NCBI GenBank assembly: GCA_036245805.1
Contig: BTRK01000001.1
Coordinates: forward strand, 248,001 to 312,000
Length of the DNA stretch: 64,000 bases
Reading direction: 5' to 3'
From: Pristionchus mayeri
Taxonomy: Eukaryota > Nematoda > Chromadorea > Rhabditida > Neodiplogasteridae
Positions 37,702-50,231 of the stretch are shown piece after piece. The notes under the pieces were generated by a model. It saw only the letters and a program-made list of their open reading frames with translations, was not told where the DNA came from and ran no database searches. How positions within the stretch are numbered: position 1 is the stretch's first letter; each line of letters starts with the position of its first letter. Made by a program: the position numbers and the translations under genes.

Positions 37702-40700
37702 ATGTGGTTTTCCCTCGTTCTTCTCTGCTTGGCTGCATCAGCTGACGCCCGGGTCTCGTTCGCCAAGTCGGAAGTGCTGGACAATGTGGACCTCCAGGGA
37801 ACGAACAAGGTCGGTGGGGAGCAACTCTCTTCAGTTTGAACGCTCTCTCGTCTCTCTGACCGGTGAGAGAGCGTGCAAACTGAAGAGAGTCAGACGATTG
37901 CTTTAGGTGGGAAAATTATCGTAATTTCCCGCATTTTGTTGATTAGTGGAGCAGCAAGCGCCCAGAATTACAATAGTCGTTTATCTTTTCGGTTTAATAT
38001 TTGCAAAAATAATGAATAAGTGACTTTAGTCTACAATCTTGACGATCTGATTTGATTACTGAACTAATAATGCTTCTAAATACAGACTATAATCAATTTC
38101 AGGCAGCTTTCCGCTGTTCAGCCGGATGCAGTCGTTTAGTCGTTTATATTTTCGGTTTTAATATTTGCAAAAACATTGAATAAGTGACTTTAGTCAACAA
38201 TCCTGACGATCTGATTTTACTACTGTACTAATGATGCTTCCAAATACAGACCCTAATCAATTTCAGGCAGCTTTCCGCTGTTCTGCCGGATGCAGTCGTT
38301 TAGTCGTTTATATTTTCGGTTTTAATATTTGCAAAAACATTGAATAAGTGACTTTAGTCAACAATCCTGACGATCTGATTTTACTACTGTACTAATGATG
38401 CTTCCAAATACAGACCCTAATCAATTTCAGGCAGCTTTCCGCTGTTCTGCCGGATGCCGCATCTTCTCGCCCACCAAGACCGATATGATCGTGGTTGTGG
38501 ATGGGGCGGGCAATAAGGTTGCCAGGTGATTAATTAATTGTAATTAATTATGTAATTAATTATAATTAATTATCGGGTAATAACATGCCATTACATATCA
38601 AATTAAATTAAAAATCCATCATATTTAAGTTAATAAAATAATATTTTTTAGCCTGCGCATGCTCGCGGAGATGAATTCGGCCGTGGAAATGTTCGACCTC
38701 CCCGTAAGAAACTGATTTTCAATCTGACAAATCATAATTTCGTTGTATTCACCTTTTATCACATGTGTTAAATGTATCGCTATACCTATTACTATACACG
38801 GCAGTTGAGCTTTGAATATTTCAGGGAGGCAGTTACCAGCTCAAGAACGTCGGCCCGACCAATCCCTCATTCGTCTTCTACGCTGTTGAGAAGGACGCTG
38901 GTGAGCGAACATTCAGCCATTGATTGAGTTCAGTAGATATCTAGGATTTATATCAGGCCTCTCACGAGAGAATCGGGACAATGAGTTGACATTGAAAATT
39001 CAAATATTTAATTTTTAAAGTGTTCTAGTACGGATATGAGGTCTAGAAGATTTTCCATGTTCCGTTTGGCCCAATTGCACCTTGCAGCTGCAGCAGGCTG
39101 CTGCAAACTTTCGACATAGTTCATCGGGTATTGAGGGTTTGACCGATTAAAGTTGCGGCAATTGCTCACAAAAGTGTTTCTATGATCAAATGAACGATTT
39201 TGGCGCATGTTGTTCATTTTTCACTTTTGCGACCGTTGCAGCAGACGCATGATGGACCAGTTTTTAATTTCTAAGTTGCGCGTACATTTTTTGCTTCTTT
39301 CCAAACTTTCCCAGTTTGTAGAGCTTGAAATTCTGCACATACCATATTTTTTGTCGATTTTATCTCTGTGGTCTTTGCACATTCCCAAGTCGGCGAAAAC
39401 CTCATAACGGGCTGCACGGTTCACAAGCAGTGGATCTGAGTTCGCCAAGTCGCAAGTTCGAACCCCAGCCAGAGCAGACAAGTTTTTTGCCATCCATTTT
39501 TATAATTTAAATGGCCTATAACACCCTCAGACTTACTTTTTCGATGTAATCACATGGCAAAAAACCTCAATTACCAATGACCTACGTCTAAAGTTTGCAG
39601 CAGCCTGCTGCGGCTGCAGCACAAATATAAAATCTGAAACTTCAGTTTTAGTCTAGTCTAGTCAAGTACAAAGATGAAACATAATTTGCAAGATTTCCTA
39701 AAATTTGAATGTCAACTGAAAATGCCCATTTGTCCCGATTATCTCGTGAGAGGCCTGATATTCGTCCGACTCAGTAACAGAATTTATCGTCGATTTGAAA
39801 AAATAAAGTTTGTATAGTAAATACAAATATGTAAAAGTGGTCATGATGATAAGTAACCTCATTTGAAGCCAACTTCAACACGAAGGTGTTCTACCCCGGT
39901 AACAATCAAAAAGCATTCGAGGCCAATCAGAACTACACCTTTCTCTCCGCTAGCGGCGCCGTCTCATTCCACAGTTTCGACGGATTTACACCAGTACGTA
40001 TTCTACAATTTGCTTTATATATTTAAAAAAAATTTTTTCACGTTCTTGCCATATCTTGCCATGCAATTAAGTCAGCAAACTAAGCTACTCTGATATGATA
40101 TCTACTAAATGACGCTTTTAATTTGTTGCGCATGGTCTGGCATTTTTCGGAATGTGCCTCGCAACCTTTCATATTGGGACAATCAGCACTCGGTATGAGA
40201 AATTCACCGGCAAAAGGAGGGTTGCAAAAAAGCCATGCGGTTGTTACGTTTTCTCGTGGAATGCATCTTAATACATTGGTGAACGTTGCAACGACTTCGA
40301 ATAGCCAGTCCTTCATGCTCAGGTCGACTCTACCCCCGTCGTTTACGCTGCCGGCTTTGACGCTGTCGACGGCTGCCGCCCTGTATTCACGACGAGGTTA
40401 GGCAAACATGTATTTGTCGTAACCACATGACAATTTGTGATGCCATTTTTTTCTGTTTCGAACGATGCATCTATTTCATTAATTCTAGATTTGAAAATGC
40501 TTGCACATTTGCCAAAAAGTGGATACTAATCGAACTATAGCTAAACTGCCCGATCTATTGAATCAGAAACTCCTCGCTTAGATGCAGCATAATGGTGATT
40601 CAGAACTCTCGTAGCCCTCGACTACACCGAATTCACTGTCAACTCCCCGATCGCGACAGTCACTTTCAAGAAGCCGGCAGTTGGAAGACCCTGGATCTAC

Positions 40701-42984
40701 GTCTCCGGCGAGCGTGAGAATACAATTTTATGCATTACCAAAAGACCGAAACACCCAACTGCTGTAGGAAGTCTTCATCGTACCTTCCCCTTATTTCCTT
40801 CATCATTGATTGCCTTCATAAAATTGTATTCTCCTCATTGTAGACCGTCTTCTTACCTTTCCTTTCTAGGCGAATATCTTAAACATGCTATTGCACATTT
40901 TGTTTCAGAGGGGCAAAATATAGCAAAGAAATGATTAATTTTTAGTCATCACACCTAACCAGCTCAGCGAGCAGGACTCTGGTGCAGTGTACACCACTCC
41001 TGGTAAGTTTTTTTTAATTTCCATTCAATTTATTAATTGTTTATATATTAATTGTGCACATATATGATTTATTAATTGTGGATATATCCACTGCTCGCAC
41101 ACACTCTCTCTCTGCTCGACATAACCGACAAAATACCGTGTGATATACAGGGTGTGCCATAATTACGTAGACTGATTTCATTATTCTGTGACCCGGCCGC
41201 ACAATCGATATGCGCGACTCCTATAGCATCATCATGGCGAGTGACCATTGGTCTCTCACTATTCAAGGTATCGTGTCAGTTAGTTAGGTTTTCCAGTAAT
41301 GGCGATGTCTACTCGCCTCCAACCCTCATTATCATTCACAAGTAGGTGTCACACGTCGGTGACATCGACGCTCATCGACTCGGCGATCACAAATCGAATG
41401 CTTCCGATATCGTAATAATATACCAGCAGCTTGGTACTGATAAGGACTGACCGGACATATAGAGACCTGTGTATGTTTCCACCACAAGACACCGAGAGCG
41501 CATCCGAAAGATGGTGCTTCGAAACCGTACTCAGGTGGTCAAGAGTATTGATATCTCGAGCACTTCCGTTTCTGATCTTCTCAAGTTTCTGATCTTCTGA
41601 CTCTTTGCCCTTACAAGTACATTAAGTTGCTCGGACTAGGTGAGCGTCAGATTAAGCGTCGCGTAGAACGGAGCCGTAAACTGTTGTTGCAGTTTGCCAG
41701 GTCCGCGCATTTCAGTACGTTGCTCAGCGATGTAAATATCTTTACAGTCGAAAGCATGTAAAATATCCAAACCAGCATAATCACTGCCTCTGATCCTGAA
41801 GTATCTTAAAATTGTTGTGGAATCGTTGGTTATATCATTCATCACGTCTACATCAGGGTTAGTGTTGCAATTTGCACAACAGTCAAGTTCCTTCTCATTT
41901 TTGTCACTCCGGGAGCTAAGAACAATAAGGAGTATTACATGATGCGCATCCTGGAAGGCGCGCCAACACCACAAACTCAATCCAACTTCGACCAGGAACA
42001 CTGGTCGTCTCAGCAATAATCAACTCCATTCAGAAGGCAAATTCGTTGCCGGACACCCATGCACCCGACCAAACCACTCTCACTGATTGACCCCCTAACT
42101 GCCACGATCTTAACCCCTCGACTTCAGGGTTTAGGGGCGTAGTAGTCCAAGATGTCCTCTAACAAGAACTATACGCGAACCCCCCTGAAGGCAGCCCTTC
42201 TCAAAGCATGAGTCGAAATCTGTGAAAATTTCATGCGGGAATCGATAGGTGGATCTGAGAAGATACTCAAGGCCAGTCTCAGAGCAAATAGAGACCCCAT
42301 CAAACGAAGACAGTATGTTACTATTACCCATATGGTTGGTAAACTTTGCCATAAAATATATTCCTCAAGTTAAATTCTAAAGGTAGGAAACATTTGAAAA
42401 CATCAGTCTACGTAATTATGGCGCACCCTGTAAATAGTCAAACTATTTCTCAATACATCAGTCATCACTTGAATCGTGTACAGGCTACGTCGGCTGCCCT
42501 TCAGTCGGCGATTCGCTCTACTCTTTTATTCCCGCCGTAACGACTATCGACGCGGACTCGACGCTTGAGCGCTCAGCGTACGATGTTCTCAATTATTATT
42601 CAAAATATTGATTCAAAAGAATTATTCAAAATATTGATTCAAAATAATGATTCAAAACAGTGATTCAAAACATGCTTGTAATTTAAGTGGGCTCCGCCTC
42701 TCCATTACCGGTGACTACTCAATCGCCAACCAGGCCGACTCCCTAGCAATCACTGTCAACAATGATGTGACCAAGTAAGGAAACCAACAATCAGCTTTAG
42801 AAGAAAAACTTTTCTAAGGGTGAAACAAGTAGTCATACTCTACAGGCTGTTTGGCAAGGGTTCGATCTCGAAGACGTACGACGACACTAAGTTCGACGTC
42901 AAGCTCTCCTGGAAGAAGAACGTGAAGGCTAAGGACGCATTCGCCGTTCAGTTCGACATGGAGTCCACGGGACGCCCTTATTAG
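37702..42984 (+). CDS. Secreted protein family, copy 1 (open reading frame, 337 aa, 11 exons)
   Basis: Exons 37702-37809, 38431-38525, 38652-38703, 38825-38900, 39869-39993, 40323-40396, 40604-40713, 40946-41002, 42484-42577, 42688-42774, 42846-42984 (TAG). Every phase joins and no stop interrupts, so this is the intact family member. Residues 1-16 are a signal peptide (MWFSLVLLCLAASADA). The mature protein has four cysteines: FRCSAGCR near the N-terminus, then DAVDGCRPVF and YVGCPSVGDS. It is rich in alternating hydrophobic/polar stretches (MIVVVDG, ATVTFKK, DVKLSWKK), suggesting beta-sandwich folds. Other conserved blocks are GGSYQLKNVG and FYAVEKDA. I do not recognise the family; it looks like a nematode-specific extracellular protein. 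The exon 1 donor is an unusual AAG|GTCGGT with a hairpin MITE starting about 9 bp behind it. Intron 8 holds a Tc1/mariner relic and intron 4 a fold-back. Confidence 0.78.
37819..37905. repeat. Hairpin MITE, GTCTGACTCTC family, next to a splice donor
   Basis: Arms AGCAACTCTCTTCAGTTTG and its complement ending AGACGATTGCT. It sits 9 bp downstream of the exon 1 donor of copy 1. It is nearly identical to 33160-33248 and related to 57094-57188 and 58369-58462. Confidence 0.7.
37973..38457. repeat. 164-bp tandem repeat, three copies, covering an intron/exon boundary
   Basis: The block GCAGCTTTCCGCTGTT(C)...GGATGC starts at 38103, 38267 and 38431, exactly 164 bp apart. Each is preceded by the same AATTTCAG acceptor. 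Units 2 and 3 are almost identical; the first (from 37973) is more diverged. Only the last copy continues into the full exon 2 of copy 1. Confidence 0.85.
38950..39761. mobile_element. Inverted-repeat element with ATATCAGGCCTCTCACGAG ends
   Basis: Terminal repeats ATATCAGGCCTCTCACGAGA and the complement ending CTCGTGAGAGGCCTGATAT. Subterminal inverted blocks contain GCAGCAGGCTGCTGCAAAC and its complement. The middle (39400-39475) holds CAAGTCGCAAGTTCGAACCC, which resembles a tRNA T-arm/B box. It lies in intron 4 of copy 1. Confidence 0.7.
41148..42430 (+). mobile_element. Degenerate Tc1/mariner-type transposon in intron 8 of copy 1
   Basis: 1283 bp, flanked by TA on both sides. Terminal inverted repeats CAGGGTGTGCCATAATTACG and the complement ending GGCGCACCCTG. 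The plus strand keeps traces of an IS630/Tc1/mariner transposase in shifting frames: a helix-turn-helix-like RIRKMVLRNRTQVVKSI (about 41500-41545), GAPTPQTQ (about 41960) and PPNCHDLNPS (about 42090-42120), the family's 'PPxSPDLNP' block. Many stops and frame changes make it non-functional. Confidence 0.75.
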
Positions 42985-44727
42985 GCCGATTGCTAAACTG
43001 CGATCCACAGGGTCAATCCGATAAAGCATTGAACGAAATACACATGAGCCAAACACAATACGCATTAATGAAATCCACTCACGTAGATGTTACACGGCTA
43101 CCAATGCAGCTAATTGTCCACTCTCGCTCTCTCTCTCTCTCCCTAAGCCTCGTAGTTCATACTTCATTTGGGTTTATCTACACCGGGCCATATCTCGGCA
43201 CCACTATTCAGGTGGAGGCGCCCAAGTTGGAATCAGCCCTGATTTATCCTTGGATGCCTTCCCCACGCTAAAGTGACTTGACACGTTGGATCCAAGGCAG
43301 CACAAGTTCGATTCAGGGCTGGATCCAACTTGGGTGCCTCCACCTGTGTACATTTGAGAGCACAAATCGTGGTAATAGTTATAGATCGAGCAAAGATCTA
43401 TCGATCTGAATATTTCACTCACTCTAAATGTGTTTGAATTAATGATGCTGTTGAGGCACAATTTCGAAAATGTACCCAAAAGCGAAGAAGAAATTTTCAG
43501 TATTTGTGTAGTTTGTCAAGGGATATCGAATGAGTGGTTTGCACCAAAAAAATGCAAGTGGTGAATAAGGGTGTCTACCTTTTTACTTTTCGGAATCAGT
43601 AATTTGTTTCAGTCACATAAATGCAAGAGAAAGCGCGATCATTCTTTTCTGAGCTGGCGATATGAGCTTTCTGAGTGCGTTGTCCAATCAACCAATCAAT
43701 TTATTATGCGGAGAGGTTCAGAAGATGATAGGTCGTTAGTCTTCATAAGTTCCACTCCACCAATGGTTGCAAATGCATTTTCCAATGGCGAGCAATAACT
43801 TCAAATGATTCTGAAAAGTAAGAAGGTTACCCTTGTTCGCCCCCGGTATTTTCAGGACAAACCACTCATTCGATACCCCTTGAGACACTACATCAACAAT
43901 TTTAGTTGTTTTCGAGAAAAGGCGCGTGAATCCCGTAACATCGTTCAAACGTTCTTTTAGAGAACGTAAATATATCTAGGGTCCGCAAGGTGGTTGACAG
44001 AAATCATCACACAGGCCTATTTCTGGGGTTAATGTGTCCCTATGGGACTGAATAGGATCATACTTTTTGAATTAGGACGATATCTAATGTTTGAGTCAAG
44101 ATATGGGCCAAAATGTGGGTGAATCGAGCATAACGGGAAAGGTCCAAAAAGCGAGACGAGAGAAAGAGGGGCGGGGCCTATTTCTCCATTGTCTTTTCAA
44201 TTCTCGAAACGATCGGGTAGAGCTTCGCCGCACCCTACAGGGAAAGAAAGCGAGCTTTCACGTAGGCGGGGCGCTCTCTAGTCACGCCGGGTGAGAGACA
44301 GGTGGAGGGAGGGGAGGGAGAGGGAGGAGAGGACGCGGAGAGGGTCACGAGTCATGCGCGTTTCGAAATCGATGAGATACATTATGAGTTCGCAACCAAA
44401 TCACTAATTCAAAAATGAATTTGGAATCTCTTTTCATTCTCTATCGAATGAGCCTCCGTGACCCTGGAAAATCCTTTTCTCAGTAGGTCAGCATACGAGT
44501 TTTATAGTTTTCTATGCTAAGTCGCTCTATAAAACTTGTATGTTGACCTACTTAGAGATGCATTTTCCAGGGTCACGGAGGCTCATTCGATAGAGGATGA
44601 AAAGAGCTTCCAAATTCATTTTTGAACTAGTGATTTGGTTGCGAATGAAGCCTGTGTCCCCCTGATCTCGCTTTCGAGGGGGAAAGTGTCAGAGCCGAGT
44701 GGGCGGAGCTTGCGGTGTCTAAATATA
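42985..44727. other. Intergenic, between copy 1 and the first mariner-like element
   Basis: Contains a 139-bp palindrome (43210-43348, GTGGAGGCGCCCAAGTTGG and its complement) and the dispersed repeat 44040-44725. That repeat includes an inverted repeat of ~120-bp arms (44388-44648, GACCCTGGAAAATCC and GTCACGGAGGCTCATTCG). No gene was seen. Confidence 0.5.
44040..44725. repeat. Dispersed repeat related to 30560-31285, with internal inverted repeat
   Basis: Same block order as at 30560-31285. Here the centre forms a near-perfect hairpin: left arm 44388-44505, right arm 44523-44648, both spanning GAATGAGCCTCCGTGACCCT or its complement. Confidence 0.65.
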
Positions 44728-45984
44728 TCAGGCTGATTCATAAGTTTTTTTCCAATTTCAACTTGTGAGGGTTTTCACATGTTCCGGTCTTTGGTTCAAA
44801 TTGATTTTCTCTTTGATCCCCACATATTATGAGTGCATGAATACTCTCTTTAGCGCACTCTAGTACAGACCTATTGAGAGCGCCGTGTGGCAATAGTCCG
44901 AACTCTAAGTTGCCTCGTGTACGAATTTCGGCATGAATTTAACAGAGCATGGCTTTCCAGTATGTCGTGACTGGGAGAAATCATGAACACATTCGTGAAG
45001 TGTTATGAACGTACATCACAAATACACATGCGAATCGGGTTTGGTGCTAAAGACCTGCTCACAATCGGTGATAATTTCACAGTTGGGTTCAGATAACAGT
45101 GACCAAAATGAGTTCCTTTTACTGCGCTTCCGTGCACATTCTGATATCGAAACCAAATCTATCTCAGCATGACTCCTCTAACATTAGTAGCTTATATTTG
45201 CGTTATGGTGGGCCTCCCCCCATTGCAATCAAAAACTGCACTTCAACATCTTTAGGCTCAAATTTGCACATCGAAATCAGTGTATTTCGGAACTTCCTGA
45301 TTAGATGATAGGCAGAGGTCCCACGTTTTTGTGTTTGATAGCATCAACTACCCTTGAATTATCCCTCAACAGCTTCACATAGTTACGGGATACCTGCGCA
45401 TTCAGAAAATGGACTCTAAAAATTATCACCAAAAGTCAATTTTTTTGATCGGATATAGCAATATTCGAATTTTCGAAAAATCTCATTTTTGAAAAGGGAA
45501 TGATGCTGGTATCAAATTTAACTATTGGTAAAGTAGCACCATAATGTAAGATTATATCGCCCCTATACACAAGCCAGTCTCTATAACACATAAGGCAGGA
45601 AAGATGAGATCTCAAATGGGATTTCTTTCTAGCTTGTATGAGTAGTTGTTTTCTAATTATGGGATTGATTAGTCTAGCTCCGATTTCAACCACTTTTTTG
45701 AAAGCTCTTCCAAGGGGCTTCTCAATATTGTATGTGACGATGTCCAGTAAATTTTTCCTGCAAAACAACAGCGAGCTCAAATTTTCCAATATTTACTTGA
45801 AAAATGCATTAGTAGTTAACCTTCGTTTTCTTGTATGATTTAAAAGCAAGGCACAATTCGAATATAATAATAAGTGCGAGCTATACCCCTAAATCATGCT
45901 ACGGACTTGCATCGATACGATTTGAAGGGCGCATGACTTTGAAATGTACCTCCAGAATTGGAAAAAACTTATGAGTCAACCTAA
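44728..45984 (+). mobile_element. Mariner-like element M1 (forward), 1257 bp
   Basis: TA on both sides. Ends TCAGGCTGATTCATAAG and, reversed, TTAGGTTGACTCATAAG. Homologous along its length, in opposite orientation, to M2 at 50850-52117. A 117-codon frame on the minus strand (45789-45436) shares the block HYGATLP(I/L)VKF(D/E)TS with M2, so an old protein may have been encoded. I cannot match it to a known transposase, and no complete frame remains. Confidence 0.7.
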
Positions 45985-46475
45985 TAATACAGGTAGATAG
46001 CGCTCGAAATACACATTTTTCTACGACTAAGAACAATATTCTGTTCATATTTCCGCATTCGGTAATCCGGATTAATAACTGTGCCCCGTCGACTATACTC
46101 ATCCGTATCGCATGTATATATTTCGTGTGGAATCATAGCTGCGTTGATATTTATTTCACAACGCGTTATGCTATGTTCATTTCGTTCAATTATTTATCGA
46201 ATGAACCTTGTAGATCACGATTTATGAGCACTCCGTGTGCTGCTCGCTCATGCCGCCGCATTGGACACCATATCGAACTGAACGGCGAATGAATCCTTTG
46301 CCTTCTCATTCTTCTTCCAGGAGAGCTTGACGTCGAAGGAATTATCATCGTACGTCTTCGCGATCGCGCCCTTGCCGAACAGTCTGTAGCGTTTTGAATA
46401 TTTCTTTCGCCCTTAGAACAGCTTATTATCTAAGGTTGATTGTTCGGCCCTTGCCGAACAGCCTGGAGAGTACTA

Positions 46476-47299
46476 TTGGGTTGTCCCATAATTCGTGTCG
46501 CCATTTTTTTAAATATTATTTCGCTGGAACATGGAAAGTATTTGAGTTGTTGTATGATGCATTAGATACAGTGGCCAGCACTCTACATTTTAGGTGCATC
46601 AGCGAGTGAAGACATTGCCGTGGAGGGGAATTAGACGATTGCGAAATTTTTGATAATTTTTCGATGATCTTAAAATTGAAAAAAAATCCACTTTAATTCA
46701 CAGATAAAAATAAGTGTGCAGTGAATAGTTACTCTCTAGGGGCAAATAAGAATATTTGGCACAATCCCTGTCTCCCAAAATGCTTTGCGGGGTCACTACA
46801 AAACCCACAATTTTCAACGTGGTTTGAAAAATTCTGCGGATTTTCTTTCCGGAACAGTATGGAATCGTTTACAAATAATTGTATTTGAATTATCATAGCC
46901 AAATAAGCTAAGTTGGAGCATTGAAAATACTAAAATCATGAAATCGACCCTTGTGAAACACCTCTCCGATGACATATTGTGAAATATTTCAGCAATAGTT
47001 TCCGAAAACTATGATTTAGAAGCATTAATGTGAAGTGTCATGCTTTCACCTTCCACCGTTAGTGCTAGGTATTTTAAACATAGCTCGTAAAATAACTATA
47101 AATTTTTGAAGAAAAGGTTGAAAATTCCCTATTTTTACTTATTGCATCATCATTAGGCAATGTAAGCTGGAGATCAGTGTGCGATAAATTACGTAACATG
47201 AGTCTTCTATTAAATACATCATGAGGTAATGAAGGCGTTTGATTGTTTACGAGAAATTAAATGTGGAAGAAAAACGACACGAATTATGGGACAACCCAA
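46476..47299. mobile_element. Mariner-type non-autonomous element M3, 824 bp
   Basis: TA on both sides. Terminal inverted repeats TTGGGTTGTCCCATAATTCG and the complement ending GACAACCCAA. The TTGGGTTG-type ends are typical of mariner elements. No transposase frame is present. It lies in intron 10 of copy 2. Confidence 0.75.
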
Positions 47300-47917
47300 T
47301 ACTTATGTGCCATCCTTGTAACAGCTTTGCATCTAACGTAAGCAACATTTATTGTTCTTTTCCTTACTTGGTCACGTCATCGTTCACAGTGATTGCCAGG
47401 GAGTCGGACTGATTCGCGATCGAGTAGTCACCATTGATGGAGAGATGAAGTCCTCTTAAAATACATTTGAATTGTTTTATAGCACTGTTTTGAATCACTG
47501 TTTTGATTCATTATTTTGAATCATTTTTCTGAATAATTCTTTTGAATCATTGAGTGCATCTTACGTTGTGCTGGCAAGCGTCGACTCTGCATCGATGCTC
47601 GTTACGGTGGGAAGGAGACTGTAGAGAGATTCGCCAACAGATGGACAACCGACGTAGCCTGAACGAGGCTTACGATACGTACGTTTAGTGCGTGTTAAAA
47701 TGAGAAATCGTATGAATCTCGCAATACTCGAATTACACCTATTCTCGAGATGAGCAGAACAGAAAGAGTACACGCCGATGTATTTACTAAATTTGAATCA
47801 CAAAATAGTTCCAGAAATGATGCCCTATGTTATACACTTTCTCACCACTCGGCCTGTGTAGAAAGTTTTATAATGATGATATCGCGGTATCGTTTCTCTA
47901 ACTCTATGAGACGGGAA

Positions 47918-48063
47918 TAGGTCGGATGAGAACCACAAATGATGTCCATTTCGCAGAAGACGTTTTGACAGCGTGGGAACCAAATGTGAAAGTATTGAAA
48001 AAGGGTACTTTTTTGGTTCTCATCATCTGGGTTCTCCTCCGACGGCGATCATCCGACCTAATG
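47918..48063. mobile_element. MITE, CTAGGTCGGATGA family, in intron 8 of copy 2
   Basis: Ends AATAGGTCGGATGAGAACC and GGCGATCATCCGACCTAATG, with the subterminal TTTTTTGGTTCTCATC shared by other members. Confidence 0.65.
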
Positions 48064-50092
48064 CCCCCGAAATCTACGATTCCCTTACCAGGAGTGGTGT
48101 ACACTGCGCTCGAGTCCTGCGCGAGTTGCTGCTTCCATGTCTGGGCTAAAATTGATTCAGTTTTGCTAAAGTTTTCCTCGACATATTGCTGCCAAAACAA
48201 TGGGCAGTAATACACTTCGAACAAATGTTCGAACAAATGGCCCACTCATTATTTCCGATATTATATCTCACCGCTCGACAAGGGTGACTGTAATAAAACG
48301 AATGCACTTTTCTCAGTAATAACATTAATGCATAAACTATATTCTCACGAGTGTTGGAGAAATGGACTGCTCAACTCGAGGGCTTCTTGAAGGTGACAGT
48401 GACAATCGGAGAATTAACGGTGAATGCAGTGTTGCGGAGCGCCGCGAGAGTTCTGAATCATAATTATGATTCAAAACTAGGCCGGGAGTTTCCGATTCAA
48501 AAAATAGATTCTTGCGCTCCACGAAATGATACAGTGAAAATTGACCATTAGAGCGTTGACAGCTCTCGAATATCATCACTTGCTTTCACGCTTACAAAAA
48601 AGGGTACCGGTATATTCACTTCTCATTTGCTCTGGACTGGTCCAGCTGATAATTGGTACGATGTGCACACAAATATGGGTGGAGTCGGATTTCCGTGCGA
48701 AACGCGCGAAAAAAATGCCATGTGCATGTATCAATTACGCGAGCGTTTTCCTAAGTTTAGAAATCTCGCTGGACACGCACTGCTCGTGGTGTGGGACATA
48801 TTATTATAAACGAATATTATCGTCTCTCGAACTCTAGTGTCTGACCTCGCCGTGAATACTGGGCGACATCCGTCGACGGCGTCAAAACCGGTGGAGTAAA
48901 TGGTCGGAAGATCACCGTCCTGTGCGATTATAATCAGTCACCTCATTTCATTCATATTGCAAAACTAATGCATAGTAAGGTGTACGTATGGCATGAACAA
49001 CTATAGCCTACATTATTGTAATTATCTTATTGAACAGCCATTTTTGTCTTGTATGTGAAGTTTCAAGTGCTAAATCGGCCAACTAGCGCACCTGAAAGAT
49101 AAAAAAAACCCAAATTTTCTATCAAGATAGCTCAAATAATGATTCAAAAGTTGCTACAATGCGTACGGGAGCAAATTCGCTGATGCCATGGAAGGTAACG
49201 ACTCCGCTCGAGGAGAGGAACGTGTAATTCCTATTGGCATCGACATATAATATCTTGTTTCCTGGGTAGAACACCGTCGTGTTGAAGTTGGCTGCAAATT
49301 ATGGATGGCGATACTTCTTAGCCTAAGCCTAACCCTACCCCCCCCATTCCCCACTACCCCACTCACTCACTCATTCCTAGGCATCTATCCCGTGATTTTC
49401 GGTCACACAACACCTCTGTGATAGGGAGTGAATGAGAAATGAGAATGGAGAAGGGTGGCGGATGGGCGAAATGTGCCGCGATGGCTAGTATGTGTTCATT
49501 CGTCTCTCCCTTGCAATTTGCGGACCGAGAAAGGATTAAGACCTAAATGCGAAGTATACTGTAAATTCTACTGTTCTACTGTACTACTGTACTGTACTAC
49601 TGTAAGCGAATTCTACTGTATTCTACTGTAAAGGATGTCACAGTGTCTAGACATTAGTCTAGTAGTGCTGTCCCACTAATTCAATCTCGACGAAGCCATG
49701 CACATTTTCTTGCTATCGACGCCTACACATTCAAAAAAATTGCAGTACCTTGTAAAAATTACTCGAAATAAGAAGAATCCCCCAAATAAAGTATCATACA
49801 ATAAATAAAGTAAGTAAATGCAGTTTCGTAATTTGTTCACTCACGGGCATCCTTCTCAACAGCGTAGAAGATGAACGGGGGATTTGGCGGGCCCACGTTC
49901 TTGAGCTGATAGCTACCCGCCTAAATACGCAAGTTCAGTAACGCTGTGGAAAAATTAGGGGTGAACAAATGGACTGAATGATATACCCGAAGTAAAAGTT
50001 GAAATTTAATGGGGTTGGAAATGCAAAAAAACACAAATATATATATACATTTTTACCCACTTCCAAATATATTTAAAATTATCCTAAAATTA

Positions 50093-50231
50093 GGCACTAG
50101 GTAGGACGATTACCGCCGGATGATAACCAAAAATTAGTAACCTTCCCCAATATAGCAATTCTTTTTTGAAAGATCTCAAGAATGGTCCATTTTTGGTGAT
50201 CATCCGGAAGGTTCTCATCCGACCCAGTGCC
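50093..50231. mobile_element. MITE, CTAGGTCGGATGA family, in intron 3 of copy 2
   Basis: Ends GGCACTAGGTAGGACGATT and TTCTCATCCGACCCAGTGCC, with CCGGATGATAACCAAAAA inside. Confidence 0.65.

Noticed and set aside
44728..45984. M1 as an active mariner with transposase
   Set aside because: No D,D34D-type blocks or full-length frame could be read on either strand. Only a short frame is shared with M2.
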